The notes: generated from the sequence alone by a model not told the origin. Positions 51,577-60,396 are shown, numbered from the stretch's first letter. The stretch is DNA of 64,000 nt from Marvinbryantia formatexigens DSM 14469 (GCF_025148285.1 NZ_CP102268.1:1054001-1118000), one strand, 5' to 3'. Translations and numbers: made by a program.

Positions 51577-53022
51577 TTATAAGCTCCGCATCCAGCCTTT
51601 TTTCCGGAAAAGGAACACGGAAATTGCAAATCTCACACATTCTTCCAGTGACAATATAAAATACACCCACGCTATCGGCAGGTGAAAAAGAAACGCCGAA
51701 AGCAATCCCAGTGGAACTCCGAAAAGCCAGGTTCCGATAAAATCAATATACATCACATATTTTGTTCTGCCTCCACTGCGCAGAATTCCACCGCCCAGAA
51801 TCATATTCTGAACCTTGACCGGGGAAATAACGGCAAAGGCAAGCAGAATATCTTTTGTGATATGTCGGACACTCTCTTCCACACGATAAATCTGCACGTA
51901 ACTGTCCCGGACCAGCACCAATATCACAGATAATATGACAGAGCCGCAAAGCCCGCACAGCATCAGCTTTACGGCTTCCCGGTAAGCACGCTCATAATCA
52001 TTTCTGCCAAGCGATTTTCCCACCATGATTCCTGCCGCCTGCGCAAATCCGTTCATCGCGCCAATCATCAATACCTGCACCGGTGATGTCAGCGTCATCG
52101 CCGCGCAGGCCTGTGTTCCGATATGCCCGTAAATCGCCGCATAAACATTTTCCCCCAGGCTCCAGAAAAACTCACATATAAGAATCGGAAGCAATATCCC
52201 CAGATACTGCAGACGCTCCTCCTTTTCCATATGAAAAGCAGACGAAAAACGTGCTCCCCTTTTCGTGCGGGGAACTGTACAGGACCGGGCTTCTTTTACT
52301 CTACTGCCATCTGCCTGCATCCGGACTTCCTTTTCCCTGCTGCCATCTGCCTGCCAGTACCTTCTTTGGGTACGGCGATGATACAGAAACATACCCAGCG
52401 TCAGCACACAGCCAGCTACCTGCGCGGTCACTGTTGCTATCGCTGCACCAGTAATTCCCATCGCCGGAAACCCGCATTTTCCAAAAATCAACACATAGTT
52501 AAGTAACGTATTCACTGCCGCTGCAGCAATTCCAGCCGCCAGCGGAAGTGCCGCCGCTTCCGCACAGCGGAGAAACGCCGAAAGCAGCGTGGTTAATGCC
52601 ATCGGCAGAAAGGAAACCGCATAAATCTGCAGATACCCCGCCGCCGTGTCACACGTTAATGTGTCTTTTGTATAAATCTCCATGACCTGTCGCGGAGCTG
52701 CAGTACAGACAATCGTAAAAAACAATGCCAGTATCGCCGCCATTCCCAGATTCACCAGAAAGCTCCTGTCCGCTTTCTGCTCATCCTTCTGTCCGATATA
52801 TTGTGCAAGCATAATTCCGGCAGCCGCTGCAATCGCAGAAACCAGAACGGAAAAAATAGATGCAAATTTTCCTGCAAGCCCAATTCCGGCTACACTGACG
52901 CTTCCAAGCTGTCCCGTCATTATCTGGTCGACGACGCTGAATGATGACTGCAGTAAAAACTGCAGCGTCACCGGCAGTGCAATTTTCCACACTGTTTTAT
53001 AAAAAGTTTCTTTCTGTTCCAT
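51577..53022 (-). CDS. MATE-family efflux transporter
   Basis: This is a 481-residue transporter with 12 helices, starting MEQKETFYKTVWKIALPVTLQFLLQSSFSVVDQIMTGQLG. GSVSVAGIGLAGKF is the typical MATE early motif. The cytoplasmic loop between the two halves has a repeated low-complexity insert (QADGSREKEVRM, QADGSRVKEARS). GAGGGAG precedes the ATG at 53022. The upstream leader carries degenerate repeats of about 39 bases. The substrate is unknown. Confidence 0.9.
   Translation of the reverse strand: MEQKETFYKTVWKIALPVTLQFLLQSSFSVVDQIMTGQLGSVSVAGIGLAGKFASIFSVLVSAIAAAAGIMLAQYIGQKDEQKADRSFLVNLGMAAILALFFTIVCTAAPRQVMEIYTKDTLTCDTAAGYLQIYAVSFLPMALTTLLSAFLRCAEAAALPLAAGIAAAAVNTLLNYVLIFGKCGFPAMGITGAAIATVTAQVAGCVLTLGMFLYHRRTQRRYWQADGSREKEVRMQADGSRVKEARSCTVPRTKRGARFSSAFHMEKEERLQYLGILLPILICEFFWSLGENVYAAIYGHIGTQACAAMTLTSPVQVLMIGAMNGFAQAAGIMVGKSLGRNDYERAYREAVKLMLCGLCGSVILSVILVLVRDSYVQIYRVEESVRHITKDILLAFAVISPVKVQNMILGGGILRSGGRTKYVMYIDFIGTWLFGVPLGLLSAFLFHLPIAWVYFILSLEECVRFAISVFLFRKKGWMRSL
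52296..52367. repeat. In-frame 36-bp tandem repeat in the MATE gene
   Basis: Two copies of a 36-base unit encode QADGSR plus a charged tail in the central loop of the transporter. Confidence 0.7.
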
Positions 53023-53058
53023 GTGATTTCTCCCTCTTCCGTTTTTTCCCATCTACAG

Positions 53059-53190
53059 GCTGCTCACAAATACGCCAGCTTTCTCCCGCCATCCGAAAGC
53101 TGTTCACAGACAATCAGGATTTTCTGCTACCCGACCGCTGCTCACAAATATTCCAGATTTCCTGCGCCATCTCAAAGCTTCCCACAAACC
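53059..53190. repeat. Four degenerate 38-40-bp repeats upstream of the MATE gene
   Basis: Units start at GCTGCTCACAAA (53059), GCTGTTCACAG (53099), GCTGCTCACAAA (53137) and GCTTCCCACAAA (53177). On the minus strand at least two of them contain an ATGGCG start that opens a short frame reading MA.E.W.ICEQ, for example MAQEIWNICEQ, suggesting decayed copies of one small coding unit. The rest of 53023-53324 holds nothing else I can identify. Confidence 0.6.
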
Positions 53191-53324
53191 TTCCGGGACA
53201 TCCATGCATCATCATATTTCACCCCGAAGAAATACACAAGAGGTTAAACGCGTAACCCATCACAAAAAATATAAGAAAAATTTGTAAATTATGCACACAA
53301 AACATAAGCACACATGTATCTTTA

Positions 53325-53558
53325 CTAAATGTATCGCCTTACCCTTTTCATATACTGTTTATAGCTTTCTCCGAATTTTTCCATACACCATTTTTCCTCT
53401 GAAAGAATAATCCAGTGAGCCGAAATCTGAAATATTACAACGATGCATAACAATATGAGTGATTGTGTCAATAAAGCCATACCTATAAAACAGATAAAGT
53501 ACGCTACATACATGGGATTGCGTGAAAATTTGTAAATACCATTTGTATTTAAGCCCAT
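53325..53558 (-). pseudogene. Fragment of an isoprenylcysteine/phospholipid methyltransferase-type membrane protein
   Basis: The 77-residue frame reads GLNTNGIYKFSRNPMYVAYFICFIGMALL and ends EEKWCMEKFGESYKQYMKRVRRYI. This is the conserved C-terminal half of the ICMT/PEMT-like methyltransferase family, which is normally 150-200 residues. Upstream codons still read WSSPDSM, in keeping with the family, but the membrane helices that should precede are missing. It is probably a 5'-deleted remnant. Confidence 0.7.
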
Positions 53559-53707
53559 ACTGTCGGGAGAAGACCACCTGCTCTGTTTATCCTGGTCTGG
53601 TCCGCCCCGTCTGCCGGTGATATCCGCGCCTTCCCTTTATCCTTTTCCGCAATACGCATCTGCCTGCCGCTTTGTCAACATTACCTGGTTCACTGCTTTG
53701 CGGCAGC

Positions 53708-54736
53708 TTATTTCACTGCCCTCCCGCGGTATTCGGATGTACTTTGTCGTCTTATTAATGTCACAGGAAGTTTAAGAAACCTGCCCTCTTCCTGCTCCTC
53801 CCGGAGTTTTTTCAGTTCGGAAATTGCAAGTGCAGCTCTTTTTGCCCCATCCTGCCGGATGGTAGTCAATGCCGGCGAAGCAGACTCACAATATGGTCCA
53901 TCATCAAAGCCCGCAACAGATATATCCAGCGGCACCTGCACGCCATTCTGCTGCAAAAAACGCATTAAATCAACCGCATAATAATCCGACACTGCAAAAA
54001 CCGCTGTATAGCTTTTTATCATATCAATATGTTTCTGATAGAATGCGAGACGCTCCCGTTTTTTCATCGGTATCTGCAGAAAGTCAGCAGTTCCTCCCGT
54101 CTCTTTCATAGCATCCCGAAAACCGCACCAGCGCTCAAAATCCATACATATATCATTATCTGAAATGCATATTCCTCTCTGATGACCAAGTTCCCGGAAG
54201 TATCTGCCCATCTGATATCCTCCGTCATAGTTATCCACAATCAGATTACAGATACGTGCAGATTCCTTAAAATACCCGTCATATACCACAAAAGGGATAT
54301 GCATTCTATCCCGCAGCATCCTGTAATCCTGCTCACAGAATCCAATAACGACCAGTCCCTCCATGTTCCACATAGAAGCATAGCGGACAATTTCATCACA
54401 ATCTTTTGTTACCTTTACCATCATGAAATAGCCCGCTTTTTCGATTTCCCTCGAAAGATAATTCAGAGATGACGCGATAAAATAATCTTCCAGTACATGC
54501 ATCTCATACTTTTCGTGATTATTTACAACCACCCCGATAATCCGCGAATTGTTCTGTGCCAGCAAAATCTCTGCCATACCGGGAATATATTGTCTTTTCT
54601 CTAAAAGCTCCTGCACCCTGCGCACTGTCTCTGCCGATATTTTTCTGGTTTTCCCGTGAATTACATTCGAAACGGTCGCCGTACTGACCCCAAGCTCTTC
54701 CGCAATATCTACAATGCGCACACGCTGTTCTTCCAC
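53708..54736 (-). CDS. LacI-family transcriptional regulator
   Basis: This is a 342-residue regulator. The N-terminal HTH reads VRIVDIAEELGVSTATVSNVIHGKTRKISAETVRRVQELLEKRQYIPG, with the hinge helix following. The sugar-binding-like core includes IIGVVVNNHEKYEMHVLEDYF and the C-terminal dimer part DISVAGFDDGPYCESASPALTTIRQDG. A GTG at 54736 with AAGG seven bases upstream is the likeliest start; a GTG six codons earlier lies in the adjacent 16-bp repeat array. No metabolic operon is adjacent, so targets are unknown. Confidence 0.9.
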   Translation of the reverse strand: MEEQRVRIVDIAEELGVSTATVSNVIHGKTRKISAETVRRVQELLEKRQYIPGMAEILLAQNNSRIIGVVVNNHEKYEMHVLEDYFIASSLNYLSREIEKAGYFMMVKVTKDCDEIVRYASMWNMEGLVVIGFCEQDYRMLRDRMHIPFVVYDGYFKESARICNLIVDNYDGGYQMGRYFRELGHQRGICISDNDICMDFERWCGFRDAMKETGGTADFLQIPMKKRERLAFYQKHIDMIKSYTAVFAVSDYYAVDLMRFLQQNGVQVPLDISVAGFDDGPYCESASPALTTIRQDGAKRAALAISELKKLREEQEEGRFLKLPVTLIRRQSTSEYRGRAVK

Positions 54737-54751
54737 AATTATTCCTTCCCT

Positions 54752-54890
54752 CACTTATTATTGTAATCACTTATTATAGTAATCACTTATTATTGTAATC
54801 ACTTGTCATTCTCGTCATTTATTATTCTCATCGCTTATCATTCTCATCATTTATTATTCTCATCACTTATCATTGTCATCATTTATTATC
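54752..54890. repeat. 16-bp tandem repeat array, about 8.7 copies
   Basis: Units of the form CACTTATTATTGTAAT begin at 54752 and every 16 bases up to 54880. The three LacI-proximal units end TGTAAT or AGTAAT, while those nearer 54863 read TCTCAT, showing divergence along the array. The array supplies the last seven codons and the stop of the NTF2-like gene and fills the whole space to the LacI gene. Confidence 0.95.
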
Positions 54891-55249
54891 GGTCTGCCGA
54901 TGTGCATATCCTGCCGCCACTGCGGCGCTTCCCCGTCATCCGCCCAGTATTCATCCATTGATATAATTTTGTCATCCTCTATGCGGATAAACGATGTCAC
55001 ATGAAAGGATGCAGTTTTGTCTTTCGGATACACATGTGTAACCGTGATAACCAGTCCGTCAGCGTATTCTACCCGCTCCACGCTCCCATCCCACTCCCCA
55101 GGATACTGGCAGTTTGCCTGGATAAATTCTTCCACCGTAAAGTGTTCATTCGTGCAATGCCAGTTCACATATGCATCTTCACAAAAATATTTTCTTATTG
55201 CCTTTTCGTTTTGTTCCAGAATGTCACTCCAGAATTGTCTGATATCCAT
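54863..55249 (-). CDS. NTF2-like/SnoaL-type small protein
   Basis: This is a 128-residue protein from the ATG at 55249 (MDIRQFWSDILEQNEKAIRKYFCEDAYVNWHCTNEHFTVEEFI). The cone-shaped NTF2 fold is suggested by the FxxDAxVxW opening and the later strands ASFHVTSFIRIEDDKIISMDEYWADDGEAP. Such proteins are isomerases, hydrolases or simple ligand binders; function unknown. GAGGG precedes the ATG. The C-terminal INDDNDK is encoded by the 16-bp repeat array, so the original end was probably replaced. Confidence 0.8.
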   Translation of the reverse strand: MDIRQFWSDILEQNEKAIRKYFCEDAYVNWHCTNEHFTVEEFIQANCQYPGEWDGSVERVEYADGLVITVTHVYPKDKTASFHVTSFIRIEDDKIISMDEYWADDGEAPQWRQDMHIGRPIINDDNDK

Positions 55250-55355
55250 AAAATCCCTCACTATTCTTTTTTAAACTGTCCTGCGTTCTCCACCCTGCGT
55301 CACCTGTTCCATGCTCCCCCTGTGTTCTTTTCCAGCTGGCAGCCACGCTTTCTTT

Positions 55356-56327
55356 TCAGGCAGAAGGGCATACTTTTTTCACCGCAGGAGGACAAAGCAA
55401 AATGGTTTCCCCTGTGAAGGGCTGCACAAGCCGTGCTCTCCATGCGCAAAGCTTTGCGCAGGTCTGCCCGGCAATCCCACGTCCATACACCGCATCACCC
55501 ACAAGCGGATGCCCGATATACGCCATATGTACCCGTATCTGATGTGTCCGGCCGGTTTCAAGATGCAGCCGCACAAGTGATGCCTGCTCCGGACCGGGCA
55601 GGTCTCCTGCGGAAAGAAGCCGCATTGCTTCGTGAAAACATGATTCTTTTTCCGAAATCGCCCGATAATGTGTGACAGCAAAGCAGCCCGCTGCCGGGCA
55701 GCATCGCTCCTGCACAATACACATTTTATTTTTCTCGCCCGTCACTTTCTGTATGGGTGCATCAATGGTCTGCTCCCGTTCATATGCCTCATCCGGAAAT
55801 ACGCCTTCGCACAATGCCACATATTCTTTCTGAAACCTGCCGGATTGCCGCTGCTGCCACAGTCTTGCCGCTGCTATCCGGTTTCTGGCAAAAACAACGA
55901 TGCCGCTTGTATCCTTATCCAGCCTTCCGATGCCGCGAACCTGTTCCTGTCCGCCTTTTCCTGCAAGATAGCCCTGCAGATAGTTTGCCAGCGAATCACT
56001 GTAGTGCCCGTGTGCCGGATGAAGCACCATACCGGCTTCCTTCCATACACAAATCAAATCCTCATCCTCATACAAAATGTGCAGCGGATGTTTCTCCGGG
56101 ATAAGATGAGACATTCTGCATGGCTCATCACCAAACCGCAATTCCAGCAAATCGTGTTCACGTAATACTTGTGTGACACGAACACGTTCTCCGTTTACAC
56201 AAATGCCGCTTTCCCGGAATTTAAGACTGCGGATTTGTGCCGCCGACAATTTCATGTGATGTTTTAAAAAATCTCCCACCGTGCTTCCTGCATCCGCCGG
56301 AGTAATTATTTCTGACATCTTTCTCAC
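55356..56327 (-). CDS. RluA-family pseudouridine synthase
   Basis: This is a 323-residue enzyme. An S4-like N-terminal part (DFLKHHMKLSAAQIRSLKFRESGICVNGERV) precedes the catalytic domain with LYEDEDLICVWKEAGMVLHPAHGHYSDSLANYL and the active-site motif RGIGRLDKDTSGIVVFARN (catalytic Asp), then HLETGRTHQIRVHMAYIGHPLVGD. A GTG start at 56327 has GGAGG nine bases upstream; an ATG three codons later is the alternative. It isomerises uridines in rRNA or tRNA; which site is not told. Confidence 0.9.
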   Translation of the reverse strand: MRKMSEIITPADAGSTVGDFLKHHMKLSAAQIRSLKFRESGICVNGERVRVTQVLREHDLLELRFGDEPCRMSHLIPEKHPLHILYEDEDLICVWKEAGMVLHPAHGHYSDSLANYLQGYLAGKGGQEQVRGIGRLDKDTSGIVVFARNRIAAARLWQQRQSGRFQKEYVALCEGVFPDEAYEREQTIDAPIQKVTGEKNKMCIVQERCCPAAGCFAVTHYRAISEKESCFHEAMRLLSAGDLPGPEQASLVRLHLETGRTHQIRVHMAYIGHPLVGDAVYGRGIAGQTCAKLCAWRARLVQPFTGETILLCPPAVKKVCPSA

Positions 56328-56390
56328 GATGCAAGACCTCCTGATATACAATATGTTACCGCTCACTCTGTTCACAGTAACCATTGCCCT

Positions 56391-57272
56391 TTATTCTCTG
56401 CTTTTCCAGAGAAGCTGTCCGTCATCAAAAATCACATCAATCCGCTCCGTATCTTTCAGCCACGCAAGATAAGAACGCACTGTACTCCCCACAAGCACAT
56501 ATTGCTCAAAATTCATGGTGAGGGAATAGTCGTTAAACAGCCTCTGCAACACCTTTTCAAAGCAGACCGGACTTTTGCATATACCTGTGATTTTATCCGC
56601 GATTTCCAGCACCTTGTCAATGTTGTACTGCGCCAGTCCGGCTATATCATCCGTCGCTTCTGCGTGAGCAGGCACGAACATGGTCGCCTTTAATTCCTTT
56701 ACCATACGCAAAGTATCCAGATATGCCGCAACATCATATACGAAACCAATCTGATACTTTTCCAGAGTTTCTCTGCTCGATAAACAGTCCGCAAGATAAA
56801 CCACATCATCTTTTGTCCGGTAGCCGACCATGTCAAAGAAATGTCCCGGTAAGGGAATCGCACTCATTCCCTCCGGAAGACTGTTTTCCGTGAGATATTC
56901 TGCTTCGCTTTCCTGCGCCAGCAAAAACTTGTGACGCAGGTCCTTCGGCGGAAAGCCCCCATACAAAAATGCCGGTTCCAGAACAGGCGACCTTGTAAAA
57001 TCACATTCTATACCAGGTGCAAAAATCCGGCATTTCGTCTGTCCCTGCAAATACCGGTTGCCGCCGATATGGTCCGCATTGGAGTGCGTATTGTAAATGG
57101 CGGTCAACTTCCACTTATTCTTATCCAGGAGCTGCCTTACCTTTCTCCCTGCTTCTTTATCGCTTCCACTGTCAATCAAGCACACATCTGTTTCATTTAA
57201 TTTCACAAGACCTATTTTTGCAGGACTCTGTATATAAAAGCTATTTTCTCCACCCCGGCATAATTCGTACAT
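56391..57272 (-). CDS. MBL-fold metallo-hydrolase with a variant metal motif
   Basis: This is a 293-residue protein with the beta-lactamase-like fold. The metal motif reads NTHSNADHIGGN where the family consensus is THxHxDHxGG; the second histidine is replaced by asparagine. Later ligands are present (LPGHFFDMVGY, VVYLADCL, FVPAHAEA). FLYGGFPPKDLRHKFLLAQ is a subgroup feature. GGAGG lies 11 bases before the ATG at 57272; an ATG six codons upstream is also possible. The substrate is unknown. Confidence 0.85.
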   Translation of the reverse strand: MYELCRGGENSFYIQSPAKIGLVKLNETDVCLIDSGSDKEAGRKVRQLLDKNKWKLTAIYNTHSNADHIGGNRYLQGQTKCRIFAPGIECDFTRSPVLEPAFLYGGFPPKDLRHKFLLAQESEAEYLTENSLPEGMSAIPLPGHFFDMVGYRTKDDVVYLADCLSSRETLEKYQIGFVYDVAAYLDTLRMVKELKATMFVPAHAEATDDIAGLAQYNIDKVLEIADKITGICKSPVCFEKVLQRLFNDYSLTMNFEQYVLVGSTVRSYLAWLKDTERIDVIFDDGQLLWKSRE

Positions 57273-57683
57273 AGTATTTTCATCCTCCATTCCATCTCTA
57301 TATATTGAGCATATCCAACTCTCCCTAAATCATTATAATATACAACATTTCACACTTCAATGCCAAACCTGCGCCCTCTCCGCTATGCGTAAAATGTGAT
57401 ATTATAAATAAATTGCAAACCACATTTACGAAGCGAATTTTAAATAGCCATGCATACGCCAAAAACGTCCGGTGGACGTTTTTTAGTAGATTTGCGAAAG
57501 TTACTGTGAGCGCAGAGTGAGCAGTAACCATATTTGCATCTGCAGCAACACCCACACAAAACAGGTCTTGTCACAAAAAGAAGGTTACCTTATAATAATT
57601 AAAGAAGCTAACTATCATTTTGTAAAAAATACCAGCACCAGAATCAAACAAAATCATTCCCGTATTTAAAGGAGGAAACAATT
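57273..57683. repeat. Intergenic region with palindromic element
   Basis: This 411-base AT-rich stretch has no gene. It contains a strong symmetric hairpin (57461-57484, listed as terminator) and a second stem GTTACTG (57500-57506) with CAGTAAC (57522-57528). It also has a loosely repeated ATTTACGAAGCGA/ATTTGCGAAAG pair flanking them. The arrangement looks like a dispersed intergenic repeat. Confidence 0.45.
57461..57484. terminator. Bidirectional terminator-type hairpin
   Basis: AAAAACGTCC (57461-57470) and GGACGTTTTT (57474-57483) pair perfectly around a three-base GGT-type loop and end in T runs in both directions. Confidence 0.7.
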
Positions 57684-57950
57684 ATGATGTACCCATACAT
57701 GACACTAAATGATAATACAGAAATCACTCATTCAGAAATGTACCCCGATGGTCGGGTAAAGGTCTATATCGAAACCCCTATACTTAACGGTTTTCATGAT
57801 GCCACCTGCTGGCTCCCGGATTACTCCTGGGAGTTTCACGGATACTCAGAAGCCGAGATGAATTATTTTAAGAAATTAATACGTGATAATGCTCATCTGA
57901 TATTGGAGTTTTCCCAGGAGGGAGGAGTGCTCAATGCCGCAAATTCTTAG
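57684..57950 (+). CDS. Small protein paired with a DUF4160 gene
   Basis: This is an 88-residue protein starting MMYPYMTLNDNTEITHSEMY, with AAAGGAGG eight bases before the ATG (the next codon is also ATG). Visible features are a beta-rich N-terminal half (DGRVKVYIETPILNGFHDATCWLP) and a helical end. In other genomes DUF4160 genes are usually accompanied by a short DUF2442-type partner; this one is similar in position and size but I cannot confirm the family. It overlaps the next gene by 17 bases. Confidence 0.75.
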   Translation: MMYPYMTLNDNTEITHSEMYPDGRVKVYIETPILNGFHDATCWLPDYSWEFHGYSEAEMNYFKKLIRDNAHLILEFSQEGGVLNAANS

Positions 57951-58212
57951 AATTGGACCCTATACTATTTATTTCTGGTCAAATGAAAATAATCCACTGG
58001 AACCAATACATGTTCATATTGCGGAAGGCACTCCTTCTGAAAATGCCACTAAAATATGGATTACCAGTACTGGAAAAACTCTTCTCAGCAACAACAGCTC
58101 TCATATTCCAGACCGGATATTACGGAAAATCATGCGGATTATTGAATCCAACAGCGCCGCCATTATAGAAAAATGGATTAATCAATTTGGAGAAATACGC
58201 TATTTCTGCTAA
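57934..58212 (+). CDS. DUF4160-family protein
   Basis: This is a 92-residue protein starting MPQILRIGPYTIYFWSNENNPLEPIHVHI. The pattern GPYxIYFWSNE..EPxHVHIAEG defines DUF4160. The central histidines of PIHVHIAEG are conserved in the family. GGAGG lies seven bases before the ATG, inside the preceding gene. DUF4160/DUF2442 pairs resemble toxin-antitoxin modules in size and organisation, but no activity is established. Confidence 0.85.
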   Translation: MPQILRIGPYTIYFWSNENNPLEPIHVHIAEGTPSENATKIWITSTGKTLLSNNSSHIPDRILRKIMRIIESNSAAIIEKWINQFGEIRYFC

Positions 58213-58330
58213 TACCCTTAGTGACCAGAAAATAAAAAAAGCTGCTGTACCAAAAAGTTTCTTTATAATTTAAGAAAGCAATGCAATAAAACCCGTTTCT
58301 CATGCATTATTAAAGTAAGAGGATATGCTT

Positions 58331-58903
58331 ATGTTAATGTGGACGGCGGATGATTTACATGGATATAACGGCAGGCGGCTGCCGGAAGAAATGGATGACT
58401 GGATTTATCAGATTGCGCAGGGGAATGAGCAGGCTTTTTATCGGCTGTATGAGGCGACCAGAAGCTCTGTTTATGGTTTTGTGCTCTCTATTATAAAAAA
58501 TCCTCACGATGCAGAGGATATTATGCAGGAAACCTACATATCCGTCTATCAGTCCGCTATCAGTTACCAGTCGCACGGAAAGCCTATGGCATGGCTTTTG
58601 CGGATTGCCCGCAATTTTACTTTTCTGAAGCTTCGGGATAAAAAGAAGCACCACGCGCTCTCCGCAGAAGAAATGGAACAGTGGCTGTGCGGGCAGTATC
58701 AGCTCGACCAGGACGATAAGCTGGTTCTGGAGGCCGCCCTGAACATTCTCAGTGATGAAGAACGGCAGATTATTTCCCTGCACAGTCTCAGCGGGCTGAA
58801 GCACCGGGAAATCGCCGACTTACTGAATCTGAAGCTGACCACGGTATTATCCAAATATCACAGAGGGCTCAAAAAACTAAAAGATGCGATTCGGGAGGTA
58901 TAA
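58331..58903 (+). CDS. ECF-type RNA polymerase sigma factor
   Basis: This is a 190-residue protein. Region 2 is EMDDWIYQIAQGNEQAFYRLYEATRSSVYGFVLSIIKNPHDAEDIMQETYISVYQSA with helix 2.4 in MAWLLRIARNFTFLKLRDKK; region 4 is LSDEERQIISLHSLSGLKHREIADLLNLKLTTVLSKYHRGLKKLK. GAGG lies eight bases before the ATG at 58331; an ATG at 58325 is too close to it. It ends 3 bases before the anti-sigma-like gene. Confidence 0.9.
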   Translation: MLMWTADDLHGYNGRRLPEEMDDWIYQIAQGNEQAFYRLYEATRSSVYGFVLSIIKNPHDAEDIMQETYISVYQSAISYQSHGKPMAWLLRIARNFTFLKLRDKKKHHALSAEEMEQWLCGQYQLDQDDKLVLEAALNILSDEERQIISLHSLSGLKHREIADLLNLKLTTVLSKYHRGLKKLKDAIREV

Positions 58904-58906
58904 AAC

Positions 58907-60175
58907 ATGAAACGGAAACATATTCCAGCAGAAGAACAATACCGGAATGCCATGCAGAAAATCACTCCCGATGTGTACCCTGTCATCCGGGAAGCCTGCC
59001 AGGATGCCCGGCATGCCTCTGCGGATAACGGACTACCCCTGCATACCGGCAAAGCTCTGCCATTCTATATGCGCCGCAGATACCGGAGCGCGGCGGCCGC
59101 CGTGCTGCTGCTCATTCTCGGTTTTTCGGGCGGGCGCTATTATCTGGGCGGAAGCGCGGTCGTGTCCCTGGATGTAAATCCCAGCATATCTCTTGAAGTC
59201 AACCGCTTAAACAGAGTCACCGGAGTGAATGCGTTAAACGAGGACGGTAAAACCATTCTGGGCGAAATGAATCTGAAGGGAACGGATATCGACGTGGCTG
59301 TAAACGCACTGATTGGCGCTATGGTAAAGGCGGGATATCTCAGTGAGATGGAAAATTCTGTTCTCCTCAGCGTGCTGGACGAGGACGTGAAATCCGGGAA
59401 AGAACTGCAGACCGAACTGACACAGTGCATACAGCAGGCATTTGACGGAGCTTCTATCGAGGGAGCCGTTATCAGCCAGAATCTGACCGCCAGCGAGACG
59501 CAGTATCAGGAGCTCGCCGGTCAGTTTCATATTTCTGAGGGAAAAGCAGCTCTGGCATGTCAGATTGCCTCCCAGAATTCTGCTCTGACTGCCTCCGATG
59601 TCGCCGCATTGTCCGTCAATGATATTAATCTGCTTGCCAGCTCACAGGGCTTCGAGCTGGGCGATGCGCAGGCTCTGGGCACTGCCAGCTCAAAAAACTA
59701 TATCGGAGAAGAGAAAGCGGCGGAGCTTGCATTCGATTTTTCCGGAATGGATCCGGCGGATGTCCGTTACCTCCAGGTTGCTATGGATTATAAAAGCGGT
59801 ATTGTCACTTATGAGGTAGAGTTTTATAAAGGCGAATATAAATATGAATATGAGCTGGACGCTGCGGACGGCGATTTGCTGGAATGGGAATCCGAATGGA
59901 AACGCGCCGACCTTCTGGAAGCCGAGCTGCAGGAGCTGGAATACGAAGAGACTATCTCCGGAATCAGCAATGAACAGGCGCTTGTCATTGCCGCGGACCA
60001 TGCCGGGGTTGCATTGGAGGATATTTTATTTTCCAAAATAACGCCCGCTTATGAGCAGGAGACAGCATTTTTTGATGTGGAATTTGTCGCCGGCGAATAT
60101 GAATATGAGTATAAAATCAATCCTTCTACAGGAGAGATTCTGGAATATACACACATCGCCAAAGCGTACCCCTGA
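58907..60175 (+). CDS. RsgI-like anti-sigma factor with PepSY domains
   Basis: This is a 422-residue single-span membrane protein. A cytoplasmic part of about 60 residues precedes one helix (AAAAVLLLILGFSGG). The extracytoplasmic side starts with the RsgI mid-domain pattern VVSLDVNPSISLEVNRLNRVTGVNALNEDGKTIL and ends in two PepSY-type repeats, both with the E-Y-K-Y-E-Y-E-L/E-Y-K-I motif. Translation is coupled to the sigma gene. It probably holds the sigma factor inactive until a cell-surface signal is sensed (family knowledge and inference). The cytoplasmic part lacks an obvious zinc anti-sigma motif. Confidence 0.85.
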   Translation: MKRKHIPAEEQYRNAMQKITPDVYPVIREACQDARHASADNGLPLHTGKALPFYMRRRYRSAAAAVLLLILGFSGGRYYLGGSAVVSLDVNPSISLEVNRLNRVTGVNALNEDGKTILGEMNLKGTDIDVAVNALIGAMVKAGYLSEMENSVLLSVLDEDVKSGKELQTELTQCIQQAFDGASIEGAVISQNLTASETQYQELAGQFHISEGKAALACQIASQNSALTASDVAALSVNDINLLASSQGFELGDAQALGTASSKNYIGEEKAAELAFDFSGMDPADVRYLQVAMDYKSGIVTYEVEFYKGEYKYEYELDAADGDLLEWESEWKRADLLEAELQELEYEETISGISNEQALVIAADHAGVALEDILFSKITPAYEQETAFFDVEFVAGEYEYEYKINPSTGEILEYTHIAKAYP

Positions 60176-60396
60176 TCATCCTCCACAGACAGCAGCATTT
60201 CCACCTGTGCCCAGGCATTCGCCGCACAGGTGGAATTTTTCTGTGAAGAACGTGCGGCAATCCGCAAAAGACCACACCGCCGTTTGCCACCCAGCTGAAA
60301 ATTTTTCCAAAAAATTAAAAATGCCTGCAATAAAACGGCAGGCGGATGTATTAATATGGTATAACAAACAGTCACACATCAAAGGAGGAAACTATT

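Noticed and set aside
54752-54890. Possible CRISPR array
   Set aside because: Repeats are 16 bases with no spacers and no cas genes nearby; it is a simple tandem array.
57273-57683. Insertion sequence remnant
   Set aside because: No transposase frame, no terminal repeats with target duplication; only hairpins are present.
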